From: Lucinisca nassula
Lineage: Eukaryota > Mollusca > Bivalvia > Lucinida > Lucinidae
Direction of reading: 5' to 3'
NCBI GenBank assembly: GCA_963580285.1
Contig: OY757011.1
Coordinates: 98,642,678-98,706,677, forward strand
Length of the DNA stretch: 64,000 nt
Positions 53,386 to 63,963 of this stretch are shown here, piece after piece; the first letter of the stretch is position 1, and each line of letters begins with the position of its first letter. Both the position numbers and the translations under genes were made by a program. The notes below the pieces were generated by a model. It was not told the DNA's origin. It saw only the letters and a program-made list of their open reading frames with translations, and did no database searches.

Positions 53386-53867
53386 AAATTTTATGATCAA
53401 AGATTATGTTAAATAATTGATATTTTCAATGTTGAAGAGGGAAGAAGATTTGTTGTGGGGAGAGAGGCGAGTGGGTCAATCTGATACAACAATTTTTATT
53501 TTCTGTGTCAAACAAAATTGGACCTTTCATAAATTCTTCAAAAGCCATAACACATTCAGCTTATTCATATTCCTGTAAATCAAAATATGAACAATCAATC
53601 CAACCTATAAAGGAAAAAAGAATAATTATGAAGATTGAAAAGAACAGGACTGTCTGCAGTTCAGTGAGTCATTCCAACCTCTTCATTTGACCAGCGATAA
53701 TGTCTTTTGACTTTTCATCAAACAAAAATACCTCAAATAATTACTGTTATTAATAACAACTATTTTGTCTTGTTCAGTGATGAAAATATAGTCTAACATC
53801 ATGTACTTGATGTAGGGGGAAAGCTTTTAAGACCAGTTTAGCAACAGGGCAGAGGCATATACTCTGG

Positions 53868-53962
53868 TTATTTAATCGGCCACCAATTGACCAGTATTGA
53901 CCAGTAATGACCGGTTAAAACCACTGGCCCGGTCAATACTCATATTGACCGGCTTTTTGCCA
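53868..53962. repeat. Iterated TTGACCAGTA / TTGACCGG motif
   Basis: CAATTGACCAGTATTGACCA followed by GTAATGACCGGTTAAAACCA, then the inverted CCGGTCAATACTCATATTGA. Five GACC/GGTC motif copies in about 80 bp. Confidence 0.6.
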
Positions 53963-53964
53963 AC

Positions 53965-54320
53965 CTTGGATTGAGATATCATTTCGATTGAGATATCATT
54001 TCGATTGAGATATCATTTCATCTCAGTGTCGGGTAAAAGTCCCACAAAATTGGAAGTAATCTCAAAATGACCTAAATAGTGGAAGTGAAAGCATTTTGCA
54101 GCGCAATCTATTTCTCCAAGCCCAGATGGGCAGGGGGCACTCATCCAAACAAACCAATTGGGTTTATATGCAAGGATGGTTCGATTCACACCACTTTGCC
54201 TGGGCAGGCTTAGACCTTCTAAGAGGTTTACCAGTGCTCATGTGTGTTCGGATTCAGCTCTGCATAGAAGCATCATGCGGCCAAATCTATTTCTTCAAGC
54301 CCATTGGGTGGGGGCTCATT
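53965..54320. mobile_element. Two family-2 SINE pieces
   Basis: 53965-54080 plus orientation with GAGATATCATTTCGATT repeated three times; 54085-54320 minus orientation with a rearranged order of segments. Confidence 0.6.
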
Positions 54321-54399
54321 TGTCTTTTTGTAAAATTATGATTGAAAAGTTTGCAAGAAGATGTAGCAAACAACATAAGCAGGCAACATTTTCAGATAC

Positions 54400-56272
54400 A
54401 GTTTGTGCGTGTGCGTGCGTCCGTCCGTGCGTGCATCCGTAAACTTTTTCTTCAAACGACATCTCCTAAACCTTTGATCAGATTTTGACCAAACTTCACA
54501 GGAATGATCCTTAGGTGGTCCCCTTTCAAAATTGTTCAAATGGTTCCGGTCCATTGCACATATAGGTCACAGGAGCCAAAAATAGATTTTTTTCATCGAA
54601 AACTTTAAAAATCTTTTGGGATCACTTTTTGTCTGTCGTCCGTCGTGCGTCCGTTTGTGCGCACCAACGAAACAACATTTAGGGGGCAAAAAATTTGGAC
54701 AGTTTGACACTTAAGTATATATTCGTGAGTCCAAATGGGGTTTATTCCGTTATTTGGGTACTTAAGTGGCAAAAATTCGCTCTTAGGTGGCTTGCCGCTT
54801 AAGAGAATTTGCCGCTTAAGTAGTCAATATGCCGACGCCTAGCCACTTAAGTATCCGTTCGTGAGAACATCCGTGCGTGCGTCCGTAAACTTTTTCTTCA
54901 AACGACATCTCCTCCTAAACCCTTGATCAGATTTTGACCAAACTTCACAGGAATGATCCTTAGGTGGTCCCCTTTCAAAGTTGTTCAAATGGTTCCGGTC
55001 CGTTGCACATATAGGTCACAGGAGCCAAAAATAGATTTTTTTCATCAAAAACTTTAAAAATCTTCTTCTCTGAAACCGCAAGGCCCAGGACATTGATATT
55101 TGGTATGAAGCTTCATCTAGTGGACCCCTACCAAGATTGTTCAAATTATTGTGCTGGGGCCAAAAATGCCCCGCACTGGGACCCTTTGGTTTTACATGGG
55201 CTTATATAGGGAAAATCTTTAAAAATCTTCTTCTCTGAAACCACAAGGCCCAGGTCTTTGATATTTGGTATGAAGCTTCATCTAGTGGACCCCTACCAAG
55301 ATTGTTCAAATTATAGTGCTGGGGCCAAAAATGCCCCACCCCCCGGGGGCCCTTTTGTTTTACATGGGCTTATATAGGGAAAATCTTTAAAAATCTTCTT
55401 CTCTGAAACTGCAAGGCCAAGGTCTTTGCTATTTGGTATGAAGCTTCATCTAGTGGACCCCTACCAAGATTGTTCAAATTATAGTGCTGGGGCCAAAAAT
55501 GCCCCCGCCCCAGGGCCCTTTGGTTTTACATAGGCTTATAAAGGGAAAATCTTTAAAAATCTTCTTTTCTGAAACTGCAAGGCCCAGGTCTTTGATATTT
55601 GATATGAAGCTTCATCTTGTGGACCTCTACCAAGATTGTTCAAATTATAGCCCTGGGGCCAAAAATGCCCCGCCCCGGGGGCCTTTGGTTATACATAGAC
55701 TTATATAGGGAAAATCTTGAAAAATCTTCTTCTCTGAAACCACAAGGCTTAGGTTTTTGATATTTGTTATGAAGCTTCAGCTAGTGGACCTCTACCAAGA
55801 TTGTTCAAATTATAGCCCTGAGACCAAAAATGCCCCCGCCATGTGGCCCTTTGGTTTTACATAGACTTATATAGGGAAAATCTTTAAAAATCTTCTTCTC
55901 TGAAACCACAAGGCTTAGGTCTTTGATATTTGTTATGAAGCTTCATCTAGTGGACCTCTACCAAGATTATTCAAATTATAGCCCTGGGGCCAAAAATGCC
56001 CCCGCTCCAGGGCCCTTTGGTTTTACATAGACTTATTTAGGGAAAATCTTTTTTTACATAGACTTTTTTATGCAGGGTAAACCTTTAAAGTCTTCTTCTC
56101 TGAAACCACAAAGCCCAGGTCTTTCATATTCGATATGAAGCTTCATCTTGTGGACCTCTACCAAGATTGTTCAAATTATAGCCCTGGGTCCAAAATTGAC
56201 CCTGCCCTGGCCCCACTTATTATACATTGGATCAGGTGAGCGAACCAGGGCCCTCTGGGCCCTCTTGTTCAT
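54400..56272. repeat. Dispersed element with ~167-bp tandem units
   Basis: Begins in a CGTGCGTCCGTCC run with AAACGACATCTCCT, and contains seven units of CTTCTTCTCTGAAACC.CAAG…GAAGCTTCATCTAGTGGACC near 55110, 55272, 55440, 55605, 55771, 55939 and 56134. Right end GGATCAGGTGAGCGAACCAG…GGGCCCTCTTG. A ~220-bp insert at 54650-54875 repeats ACTTAAG motifs (see 63005). Confidence 0.8.
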
Positions 56273-56278
56273 GGCATC

Positions 56279-56489
56279 CTAACCCTTATCTTGCTGAACA
56301 CAACAACCCCTACCTTTGCAAACAGTGGAGATCCAGTATAGATGGCTTCTGAAGAAGCAATCTGATCAGGATCTACGCTGTTTGTCATGCAGTTTGACTT
56401 GAACCAATACATTGTGTCAAGTAAGTTGATTTGTTGATAATCAGAAATGGGTGTGGCTAAATGAATTTGTTCAGCAGGATAAGGGTTAA
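56279..56489. mobile_element. piggyBac-like MITE, CCCTTATC family
   Basis: CTAACCCTTATCTTGCTGAA … TTCAGCAGGATAAGGGTTAA, ending 25 bp before the exon at 56515. Confidence 0.8.
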
Positions 56490-56514
56490 TCGCTAACTGA
56501 TATTTATATTATAG

Positions 56515-56680
56515 GTTAAACATGACAACTATAAGATCAAGTATTGCCGATCTGAGGTGGATAAACGGATGATAATGCCCAAACTTGTTTGCAAGTCTGT
56601 AGCCAAGAAAGAACAAGTAATAGAACAGAACACCGCTGAGCCTGCAGAGGAAAAAGAAAATGAAGAAAATCAAAAGAAAA
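56515..56680 (+). CDS. C2H2 zinc-finger protein, exon 3
   Basis: Acceptor TTATATTATAG, donor AAAAGAAAA|GTATG. VKHDNYKIKYCRSEVDKRMIMPKLVCKSVAKKEQVIEQNTAEPAEEKENEENQKK, then one base. It completes finger 1 (second His at VKH) and continues into a basic patch and an acidic, Glu-rich linker. Length is 166 nt (55 codons + 1). Confidence 0.88.
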
Positions 56681-56711
56681 GTATGTTTTGTTTTGCTTTC
56701 TGTACATGATG

Positions 56712-57325
56712 TTAACCCATGAAATGCCAATCATGTCAATTGTTGTCTGCTTTGTCGTCTGCTGGTTACTTTAAAAGTCATTTTTGCAAACAGTGTTAAC
56801 CCAAATCAGACTGCTCCTAGCCAATAGGGTTTATAAGCATGGACCGTCTGACTCGCACCGCTTTGCCTGGGCAGGCTTAGAAGAAGCCATCTGATCAAGA
56901 TCTACAGTGTTTGTTATGCAGTTTCGGCCCCACCAATTGGGGCTTGAAGAAATAGATGGGCTGCATGATGCTCCATGCAATGCTGAAACTGACCGCACAC
57001 GAGTACTGGTAAACCTCTTAGAGGATCTAAGCCTGCCCAGGCAAATTGGTGCGAGTCGGACCATCCATGCTTATAAACCCTATTGGTTTCATTGGACGAC
57101 AGTGCTTGAGATGTAATTTAATCTCAACATTGGGTAAAAGTCCCACAAAATTGGAAGCAGCTCTCCAAAATGACCTATACAGTGTTGACAGGGATGTTAA
57201 CCTCAAATCAAACAAATTGTCATGCAGTTTGTGAAATGAAGAAATACAATATGTTGAGTAATTTGATTGGTTGATAGTCAGAAATGGGTTTGGCTAAGTT
57301 AAATTATTCAGCAGGATAAGGTTAA
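56712..57325. mobile_element. MITE/SINE mosaic
   Basis: Third-family MITE start (TTAACCCATGAAATGCCAAT) breaks off in its core at 56820. A 60-bp family-2 SINE scrap (56821-56880) follows, then the second half of a CCCTTATC-family MITE running to GCAGGATAAGGTTAA at 57325, itself holding a full SINE. Confidence 0.7.
56925..57216 (+). mobile_element. Family-2 SINE, full length, 14-bp target duplication
   Basis: TTGTTATGCAGTTT (56911-56924) and TTGTCATGCAGTTT (57217-57230) flank it with one mismatch. Plus orientation from CGGCCCCACCAATTGGGGCT to CTCAAATCAAACAAA. Confidence 0.88.
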
Positions 57326-57440
57326 TTTTCCTCATTGGGGTACACCTCCTTATCTGGAGCTATACTTTCTTATTTTGACTACTTGACACCACAACATATC
57401 CTCAAAGCTGCCTTTTTGGACAGTTTTTCAAAACTCTGTC

Positions 57441-57590
57441 TTTTAACCCGTATCCTGCTGCATAAATTAATTTAGCAACACCCATTTACATTTCATCCAA
57501 TCAAATTACTTGATGTAATCTATTCATTCAAATTTGCAAACTGAATGAGAAATAGTGTAGATCCTGATCAGATGGCTTCTGATGATTTAG
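57441..57590. mobile_element. piggyBac-like MITE, truncated
   Basis: TTTTAACCCGTATCCTGCTG … GATCCTGATCAGATGGCTTC, ending mid-palindrome. Confidence 0.7.
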
Positions 57591-57659
57591 AATATCGGTA
57601 CATGTGTTCATAAAGGTCCAAAATATGCGTAATTATCATGATGAAAAGTATGTTTTCAG

Positions 57660-57762
57660 AGCGAAGAGGACGGAAGAAAATTGCTGAGTCAATCAACCAG
57701 GATCTAGTCATCAAGGAGAAACCAGTGTATATTTGCAATAAATGTGACAGAAAATTCAATAG
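57660..57762 (+). CDS. C2H2 zinc-finger protein, exon 4 (first half of finger 2)
   Basis: Acceptor GTATGTTTTCAG, donor AATAG|GTAAGC (strong consensus). KRRGRKKIAESINQDLVIKEKPVYICNKCDRKFN-(AG). The joined product ICNKCDRKFNREATLRRHNEMEH is a canonical C-x2-C-x12-H-x4-H finger. Begins with an AT-hook-like basic run, KRRGRKK. 103 nt (2 + 99 + 2). Confidence 0.92.
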
Positions 57763-57819
57763 GTAAGCTAGAAATACCATAAAAGACCTAAAGATTCGGA
57801 CACCTTGGAGACTTTATGT

Positions 57820-58115
57820 AGTTCTTCTAAAATTTTAACAAATTTGTTTCACAATCCAACAAGGAGTCCAAAAAGTACAGATGGAATGACAAACAGTGTA
57901 GACCTTGATCAGACTGTTCCTTCAGGAGCAGTCTGATCTGAGTCTGCACTGTTTGCTTAGCCCTGTCTGTAGGTCTTCTAAAATTTTAACAAATTTGTTT
58001 CACAATCCAACAAGGAGTCCAAAAAGTGCAGATGGAATGACAAACAGTGTAGACCCTGATCAGGCTGCTCCTTCAGGAGCAGTCTGATCTGAGTCTGCAC
58101 TGTTTTGCTTAGGCC
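57820..58115. repeat. ~145-bp tandem duplication
   Basis: TTCTAAAATTTTAACAAATT to TGTTTGCTTAG.CCTGTCTGT occurs twice (57826-57970 and 57973-58125). Each copy carries a MITE-type core, AACAGTGTAGACC…GAGCAGTCTGATCTGAGTCT. Confidence 0.8.
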
Positions 58116-58340
58116 TGTCTGTCCAAATACTTAGGATCATTACTGAAGATACATTTTCAGGTGATGCAACTCGTTCTAGTTTACAGTGAAACTTCATTAA
58201 TTCAAACATGGATGGCTCTTTTACCATAGCTAATAGGAACTCACTCTCAAATCTCTGGAGAATTCTTCAAATTATTCCATATACTCATATATTTAGGAAT
58301 TCTTTAGCACTGACTCTAAATCATTACTTCTCTTGCCTAG

Positions 58341-58490
58341 AAGCCGCCGTGGTGTAGTGGATAAGCTGCTCGCCTTGCAAATCAGGGGTCATAAGATCAA
58401 ATCCTGGGCTTCTTCAGACTTTCGGATGAGTCTTTAAACCAAGGTTGTCTCCATATGATCTTAGTTGTTATTGGGATGTAAAACACAAAC
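58341..58490 (+). mobile_element. tRNA-derived SINE (tRNA-Thr-like family)
   Basis: GAAGCCGCCGTGGTGTAGTG (A box), CGCCTTGCAAATCAGGGGTC (anticodon arm), AGATCAAATCCTGGGCTTC (B box), and the body CAGACTTTCGGATGAGTCTT shared with 44706. Ends with GGGATGTAAAACACAAAC. Confidence 0.75.
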
Positions 58491-58509
58491 ACACACACAT
58501 ACTTCTCTT

Positions 58510-58900
58510 ACCTGTGTGGTTCGGGCCTAGTTCGGGTCACGTGTGACACTAGTTTCTGCAGCGGAAGGTCAGGTGGTTTTTCTCAGGGTTTTCTGGTTTC
58601 TTCCACCACTAATTGACAGTGAGCTAAACGGCCCCTGCCCATCTGGGCTTGAAGAAATAGATGGGCTGTATGATGCTTCCATGCAAAGCTGAAACCGACC
58701 CGCACACGAGTACTGGTAAACCACTTAGAGGATCTAAGCCTGCCCAGGCAAAGCGGTGCACACCGGACCGTCCATGCTTATAAACCCTGTTGGTTAAACC
58801 TCAAATCAAACAAACAAACAAAGACAGTGAGCTAAAATAAGGGAAATAATCTTGAAAGGCCGTAAAACATCCCCCACCCCCTTCAAAAAAAATATTGAAA
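58510..58900 (+). mobile_element. tRNA-SINE (GGCCATAAAACC tail) split by a family-2 SINE
   Basis: Body GGTCAGGTGGTTTTTCTCAG resumes after the insert as GACAGTGAGCTAAAATAAGG … GAAAGGCCGTAAAACATCCC. Confidence 0.7.
58629..58822 (+). mobile_element. Family-2 SINE with internal deletion, 14-bp target duplication
   Basis: GACAGTGAGCTAAA at 58615-58628 and 58823-58836 is exact. The 5' half (GGCCCCTGCCCATCTGGGCT…TATAAACCCTGTTGG) is joined directly to the tail TTAAACCTCAAATCAAAC, so the middle is missing. Confidence 0.88.
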
Positions 58901-58904
58901 AGGT

Positions 58905-58975
58905 ATGTTGTGTGTACACATTAGAATCACCTCAATGAGGCAATTCCAATATGTACACACAACATTCCGTTATTT
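58905..58975. repeat. Hairpin repeat
   Basis: TGTTGTGTGTACACATTAGAATCACC and GGCAATTCCAATATGTACACACAACA are inverted around CTCAATGA. Diverged member of the hairpin family. Confidence 0.75.
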
Positions 58976-59021
58976 TATTATCATAGAAGATTGAAAAGAA
59001 TCCCCATTATGCCCCTTGACC

Positions 59022-59326
59022 TTGTTTGTTTGTTTGTTTGATTTGAGGTTTAAAGTCCCCGTCAGCACTGTAAAGGTCATTTTGGAGACGTTGCTTCCAA
59101 TTTTGTGGGACTTTTACCCGACATTGAGATGAAATTACATCTCAAGCCCTGCTGCCCAATGAAACCAATAGGGTTTATTAGCATGGCTGGTCCCACTCGC
59201 ACCGCTTTGCCTGGGCAGGCTTAGATCCTCTAAGGGGTTAAATCGTGTGCAGGTCGGTTTCAGCTCTGCGTGGAAGCATCATGCAGTCCATATATTTCTT
59301 CAAGCCCCGATAGGCGGGGTCCCCTG
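59022..59326 (-). mobile_element. Family-2 SINE, full length
   Basis: CTTGTTTGTTTGTTTGTTTG … CAAGCCCCGATAGGCGGGGT, minus orientation. One of the best-preserved copies. Confidence 0.85.
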
Positions 59327-59357
59327 ACCTGCCGCTATCATTAATCTCATTACTTCA

Positions 59358-59591
59358 AACCTTTTTGTACCAAGTGGAATCTTCCACCTTATATATAGCA
59401 GGAGTCCATTTCTAAATTTAGGGGTGTCAGCCTGTCAGGTTGTGTTTTCTTCAAAATTTGTTTGGAAAATGGCTTAACTTTTTGCAAACAGTGTTGGCCC
59501 TGATCAGACGCCCCCTTCTGCAGCGTCTGATCTGGGCCTGCACTGTTTGTCAGGGTACCTGTTTTGGGGTTTCCAGTACAAAATGGGTTAA
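59358..59591. mobile_element. piggyBac-like MITE, GGTAC family
   Basis: AACCTTTTTGTACCAAGTGG … CCAGTACAAAATGGGTTAA, with core AACAGTGTTGGCCCTGATCA…TGATCTGGGCCTGCACTGTT. Confidence 0.8.
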
Positions 59592-59727
59592 ATACCCTTA
59601 TCACGAACACATTAGGTATATGAACTGTAGATGTTGGACTATACTTTGGTATGCCCTGTCAGTGGGTGAATATGTTTGTGCCATGCAGAGCAAACATAAC
59701 CCCAGATAAGAGGGGATATCCACATAT

Positions 59728-59850
59728 TATTTTATCTTATTTTTGCTCAAAAAACATATAGTATTGGTACTCATTGGAAGCGTCTCGCCGAGGTGCTTCT
59801 AATGAGTACCCAAAGCATATGTTTTCATGCAAAAATAAAAAAAATATCGG
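59728..59850. repeat. GTACTCGTTAGAACC hairpin repeat
   Basis: TTGGTACTCATTGGAAGCGT pairs with GCTTCTAATGAGTACCCAA; the outer arms GCTCAAAAAACATAT and ATATGTTTTCATGC also pair. Confidence 0.75.
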
Positions 59851-60129
59851 TACTTTTCTGGCGAAAAAAGCGCCTTATTGAGTTATGGTGCAATTTCTTT
59901 CCTTTAAGAAAATAGAGACTAGATCCCTCAATCTTGAAAGGAAAAAAGACCCCCCCCCCCAAAAACAAATGGTTACAAATAATGTCTACTTCCTTTTTTT
60001 TTTTTTTGAATGATTACCGGTATGTTTCTATGAAAATCTTCAGCAAATCAGCTGATTTGCTGATTTCAGAGGTTTTACATCAAACAAACAAAAAAAAAAA
60101 AAAAGAGCCAAAGTTCCATTCTGAGTAGA

Positions 60130-60650
60130 AGTAAAACAAAGATCAGGAATCGATACAATTAACTTACTCCACCCATCAAAGACACCAAAGGGAAAGAAAC
60201 ACAAACATTAAGCGACCAGACCATAATGGAAACCTAAACAAAGGAAGGCCATAAGGACAGTTACTTTCCCACAAAATGGCCATATGGCCATCCAAAATAA
60301 AAAGACACAAGTGATACACACAGTAAGTAACAAACAACACCATAAATAAACCGCCACAGAAGAACCGCCTTGGAACGGTCAGTGGAATGATTTCCACTGG
60401 GGGGCTTACATCGATTTTACGTGGCCACAATCCTCGCCCTTACTTCCATCGCAATTTAGACAAATAATTTGTTCAGTCCGCATGAAGGCCTCCTAACTCA
60501 TCAGTGCAACATCTCCGTGAACACAAAAATCAAAGAACCACTGAGGTGAGACAACGGTGAGGACTCGACAGCAAGAAACCACTGAAATACTGGAGCAAAA
60601 GAAAACCAACAGTTAGACTCTGATGGGCCAGTATGTCAGAAATTGATTTT
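60130..60650 (-). repeat. Dispersed repeat (CGATACAATTAACCC family)
   Basis: AGGAATCGATACAATTAACT, GACACCAAAGGGAAAGAAAC and GAACCGCCTTGGAACGGTCA match the inverse of 32940-33460. 59851-60129 has only poly-C, poly-T and poly-A runs. Confidence 0.75.
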
Positions 60651-60789
60651 TTTATAAGAGTAGTGGTATGGTCTGGATGCTTCAACAGATTTCATCAAAA
60701 TCAGTTTCCATCCCTGATACAATTCAGGTTTCCAGATAACAAAAATTGAAGACAATCTAAAAGTAATTTTCTACATTTCTTCATAAAAC

Positions 60790-61110
60790 ATCTGCTGTGG
60801 GTAACTTGTTAGAATCACCGTGCCAAGGTGGTTCCTACAAGCACACATGTAAGTTTACTGGGAGAAATCAGAAAGTTTACCTCAAACCCTATGTTATCTT
60901 GAACACTGAATTTTATCATGATAACAAGTCCAGGTAATGGACACCCCTTTAACCCATTGTATGTAGTGAAAGGGTTTACAGGGTAAACATTATTTTTCTT
61001 AGTTTTTCTCTAAAACATAAATTGTAAGTACTCATTAGAACCTCCTCAATGAGGTGGTTCTATCAAGCACCCACAATCTATGTTTGGCAAGAAATAAGAA
61101 AAAATATGAG
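60790..61110. repeat. Two hairpin repeats
   Basis: 60795-60850: GTAACTTGTTAGAATCACCG…GGTGGTTCCTACAAGCAC. 61005-61105: GTACTCATTAGAACCTCCTC…GAGGTGGTTCTATCAAGCAC with outer TTTTTCTCTAAAACATAAAT / TATGTTTGGCAAGAAATAAG. Confidence 0.75.
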
Positions 61111-61197
61111 AAATTTCTGTCTAAAGCAGCTAGTTTAGAGATGTGAAAGACGCCATTTTAGCATGTGGATGTGATATCACAATGTGTTCCATTTCAG

Positions 61198-61574
61198 GGA
61201 AGCCACATTACGTCGTCACAATGAAATGGAACATGTAAAGGACGAAGATGATGAAGAGGAAGAAGAGGGTATTGAAGAAGACTTTAACAATGATGATGAT
61301 GAGGACGACGATACCGAGTATAAACCCAGCGCTGCAGATGTGAAGACAGAGATAGAAGAAGACAGTCAGGAAGTAGAAGATATGCCTCCACTCACTGCTG
61401 AGGAAATGGCAGAAGTGGGACCGATAGATGGTGTTGTGGTTGTGCCTGCAGATGGTATCATTGTATTTCCGGGTAATGTTCATATAGTTCGGGGAGACAC
61501 AGATGAAGAAGACAATGATGATGGTGAATCTCCTAAAGATGACAAAGAAATTGGGCTAAATAATGTTACAGAAG
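61198..61574 (+). CDS. C2H2 zinc-finger protein, exon 5 (finger 2 end, acidic domain)
   Basis: Acceptor TTCCATTTCAG, donor GAAG|GTGAGT. (AG)G-EATLRRHNEMEHVKDEDDEEEEEGIEEDFNNDDDEDDDTEYKPSAADVKTEIEE…: the two zinc-binding His of finger 2, then a ~45-residue Asp/Glu-rich tract. After that come VKTEIEED, which contains a sumoylation consensus (VKTE), and a hydrophobic stretch VVVVPADGIIVFPGNVHIV. A second acidic run (DTDEEDNDDGESPKDDKE) ends the exon. 377 nt (1 + 375 + 1). The composition suggests a nuclear transcription regulator; function inferred only. Confidence 0.93.
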
Positions 61575-61767
61575 GTGAGTTTGTTAACCCTTATCCAGCT
61601 GCATAATTAATTTAGGCATTTTGAACTAAGTCATTTTTAGAGCTCAAATTTTATTGTAGTGTATAGCCAGTGGGTATGTTGTGGGCATATCTCCTATTAT
61701 AATTGTAGACTGATCTTTTGAAACTGTTCATGTAATTTTTCCATTGTCTGAAGGTGTGCACCTGGTT
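61575..61767. other. Intron with MITE end fragment
   Basis: GTTAACCCTTATCCAGCTGC at 61586 is an isolated end of the CCCTTATC MITE family, followed by the first copy of the duplicated GTAGACTGATCTTTTGAAAC segment. Confidence 0.55.
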
Positions 61768-62516
<749 letters not shown>

Positions 62517-62799
62517 AAAATCGTGCATGTGAAATAATTTCAATCACTTTATCCACATGGATTTCAATTTACATATAATACTATTTTATGACAAGTGCCT
62601 ATACTATAGACTTCACATTTTATGATTGTCTTGTTGTGCCCCTTGCTTTTTCCTTGTCATCAGTTTTCAAAATATTTTTGTAGACTGATCTTTTGAAACT
62701 TCATGTAATTTTTCCATTGTCTAAAGGTATGCACCTGGTTTCATCTATCTATCTGTCTGTCTGTCTGTCTGTCTGTCCGTCCGTCTGTCCGTCCGTCCG

Positions 62800-62990
62800 T
62801 CCGTTGGTCCGGGCACACCAATGGGCACTAGTTGGGTAGGACGTTGTTGAGTATTTGCCATTTATTCTGTTAGTGTCCGAAAAAAGTAGCCAACAAGATT
62901 TATTGCTTTGTTGGGTAGTTTAGGGGTATTTTTGTGTCTTGTTGGGTAGTTTTTAACATGGAAGTACCCAACAAGTGTCCATCTGTGAGG
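62800..62990. repeat. Short element with GTTGGGTAG repeats in a CCGT run
   Basis: CACTAGTTGGGTAGGACGTT, CTTTGTTGGGTAGTTTAGGG, TCTTGTTGGGTAGTTTTTAA and the inverted GTACCCAACAAGTGTCC, bounded on both sides by (CCGT)n. Confidence 0.7.
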
Positions 62991-63004
62991 ACGTCCGTCC
63001 GTCC

Positions 63005-63228
63005 GGAGGCACCAACGAAACGACATTTAGGGGGCCAAAAATTTGGACATTTTGACACCTAAGTATATATTCGTGAGTCCATATGGGGTTTATTCCGTAA
63101 TTTTGGTACTTAAGTGGCAAAAATTTGCTCTTAGGTGGCTTGCCGCTTAAGATAATTTGCCGCTTAAGTAGTCAATATGCTGACGCCTAGCCACTTAAGT
63201 ATCCGTTCGTGAGAATGTCCGTCCGTCC
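63005..63228. repeat. Short element with CTTAAGT repeats in a CCGT run
   Basis: GGAGGCACCAACGAAACGAC … CCACTTAAGTATCCGTTCGT, with CTTAAG five times in direct and inverted order. Almost the same sequence is at 54655-54870, also between CCGT/CGTG runs. Confidence 0.8.
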
Positions 63229-63512
63229 GTCCGTGCGTCCGTCCATCCATCCATCCATCCATCCATCCATCCATCCATCCATCCATCCATCCATCCATCA
63301 AAATCGTGCATGTGAAATAATTTCAATCACTTTATCCACATGGATTTCAATTTACATATAACACGATTTTATGACAGGTGCCTATAGACTTCACATTTTA
63401 TGATTGTCTTGTTGTGCCCCTTGCTTTTTCCTTGTCATCAGTTTTCAAATTATTTTTCTTGTCTGATAGCACTGTGGCAGGGCTAGAGCCATATTTTCTG
63501 CCGCCGCTGTTC

Positions 63513-63723
63513 TTAATCCTTATCTGGCAGAATAAATAAAATTAGCTACACCCATTTCTTACCATCCACCAAGCAAACTACTTGATATATTGTATTGGTT
63601 CAATTCACAAACTGCATGACAAACATTGTAGATTCTGATCAGATGGTTTCTGCAAGCCATCTGATCTTTATCTACACTGTTTGCAAAGGTAGGGGTTGTC
63701 ACGTTCAGCAGGAAAAGGGTTAA
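63513..63723. mobile_element. piggyBac-like MITE, CCCTTATC family, inverted
   Basis: TTAATCCTTATCTGGCAGAA … TTCAGCAGGAAAAGGGTTAA, ending 22 bp before the exon at 63746. Confidence 0.8.
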
Positions 63724-63745
63724 TGTTTATGTTTTCTGATCACAG

Positions 63746-63963
63746 GCAACTCAACTAGTCAAAGTGAAGCTGCCCTAGCACAGGTTAATGAGGAGCCACC
63801 ATCCACAGAAGCCAGCGGTTTATCAGAATCTTCACTGCGGGGGCAGCCTTCACCAGTGAGCATAGTGAGGGGTCCACCAGCCCCAAAACGACTGAAGATC
63901 AGTGACGAAGACAGGGAGCAGAGAAAGTTTGTTTGTCATATCTGTCAGAATAAGTTTAAAGAG
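63746..63963 (+). CDS. C2H2 zinc-finger protein, exon 6 (linker, start of finger 3)
   Basis: Acceptor TTCTGATCACAG, donor AAAGAG|GTACAA. (G)GC-NSTSQSEAALAQVNEEPPSTEASGLSESSLRGQPSPVSIVRGPPAPKRLKISDEDREQRKFVCHICQNKFKE: a Ser/Pro-rich linker, a basic PKRLKISDE that could be a nuclear localisation signal, and the first Cys pair of a third finger (VCHICQNKF) whose His pair lies in the next exon outside the window. 218 nt (2 + 216). The gene is therefore incomplete at its 3' side. Confidence 0.92.
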
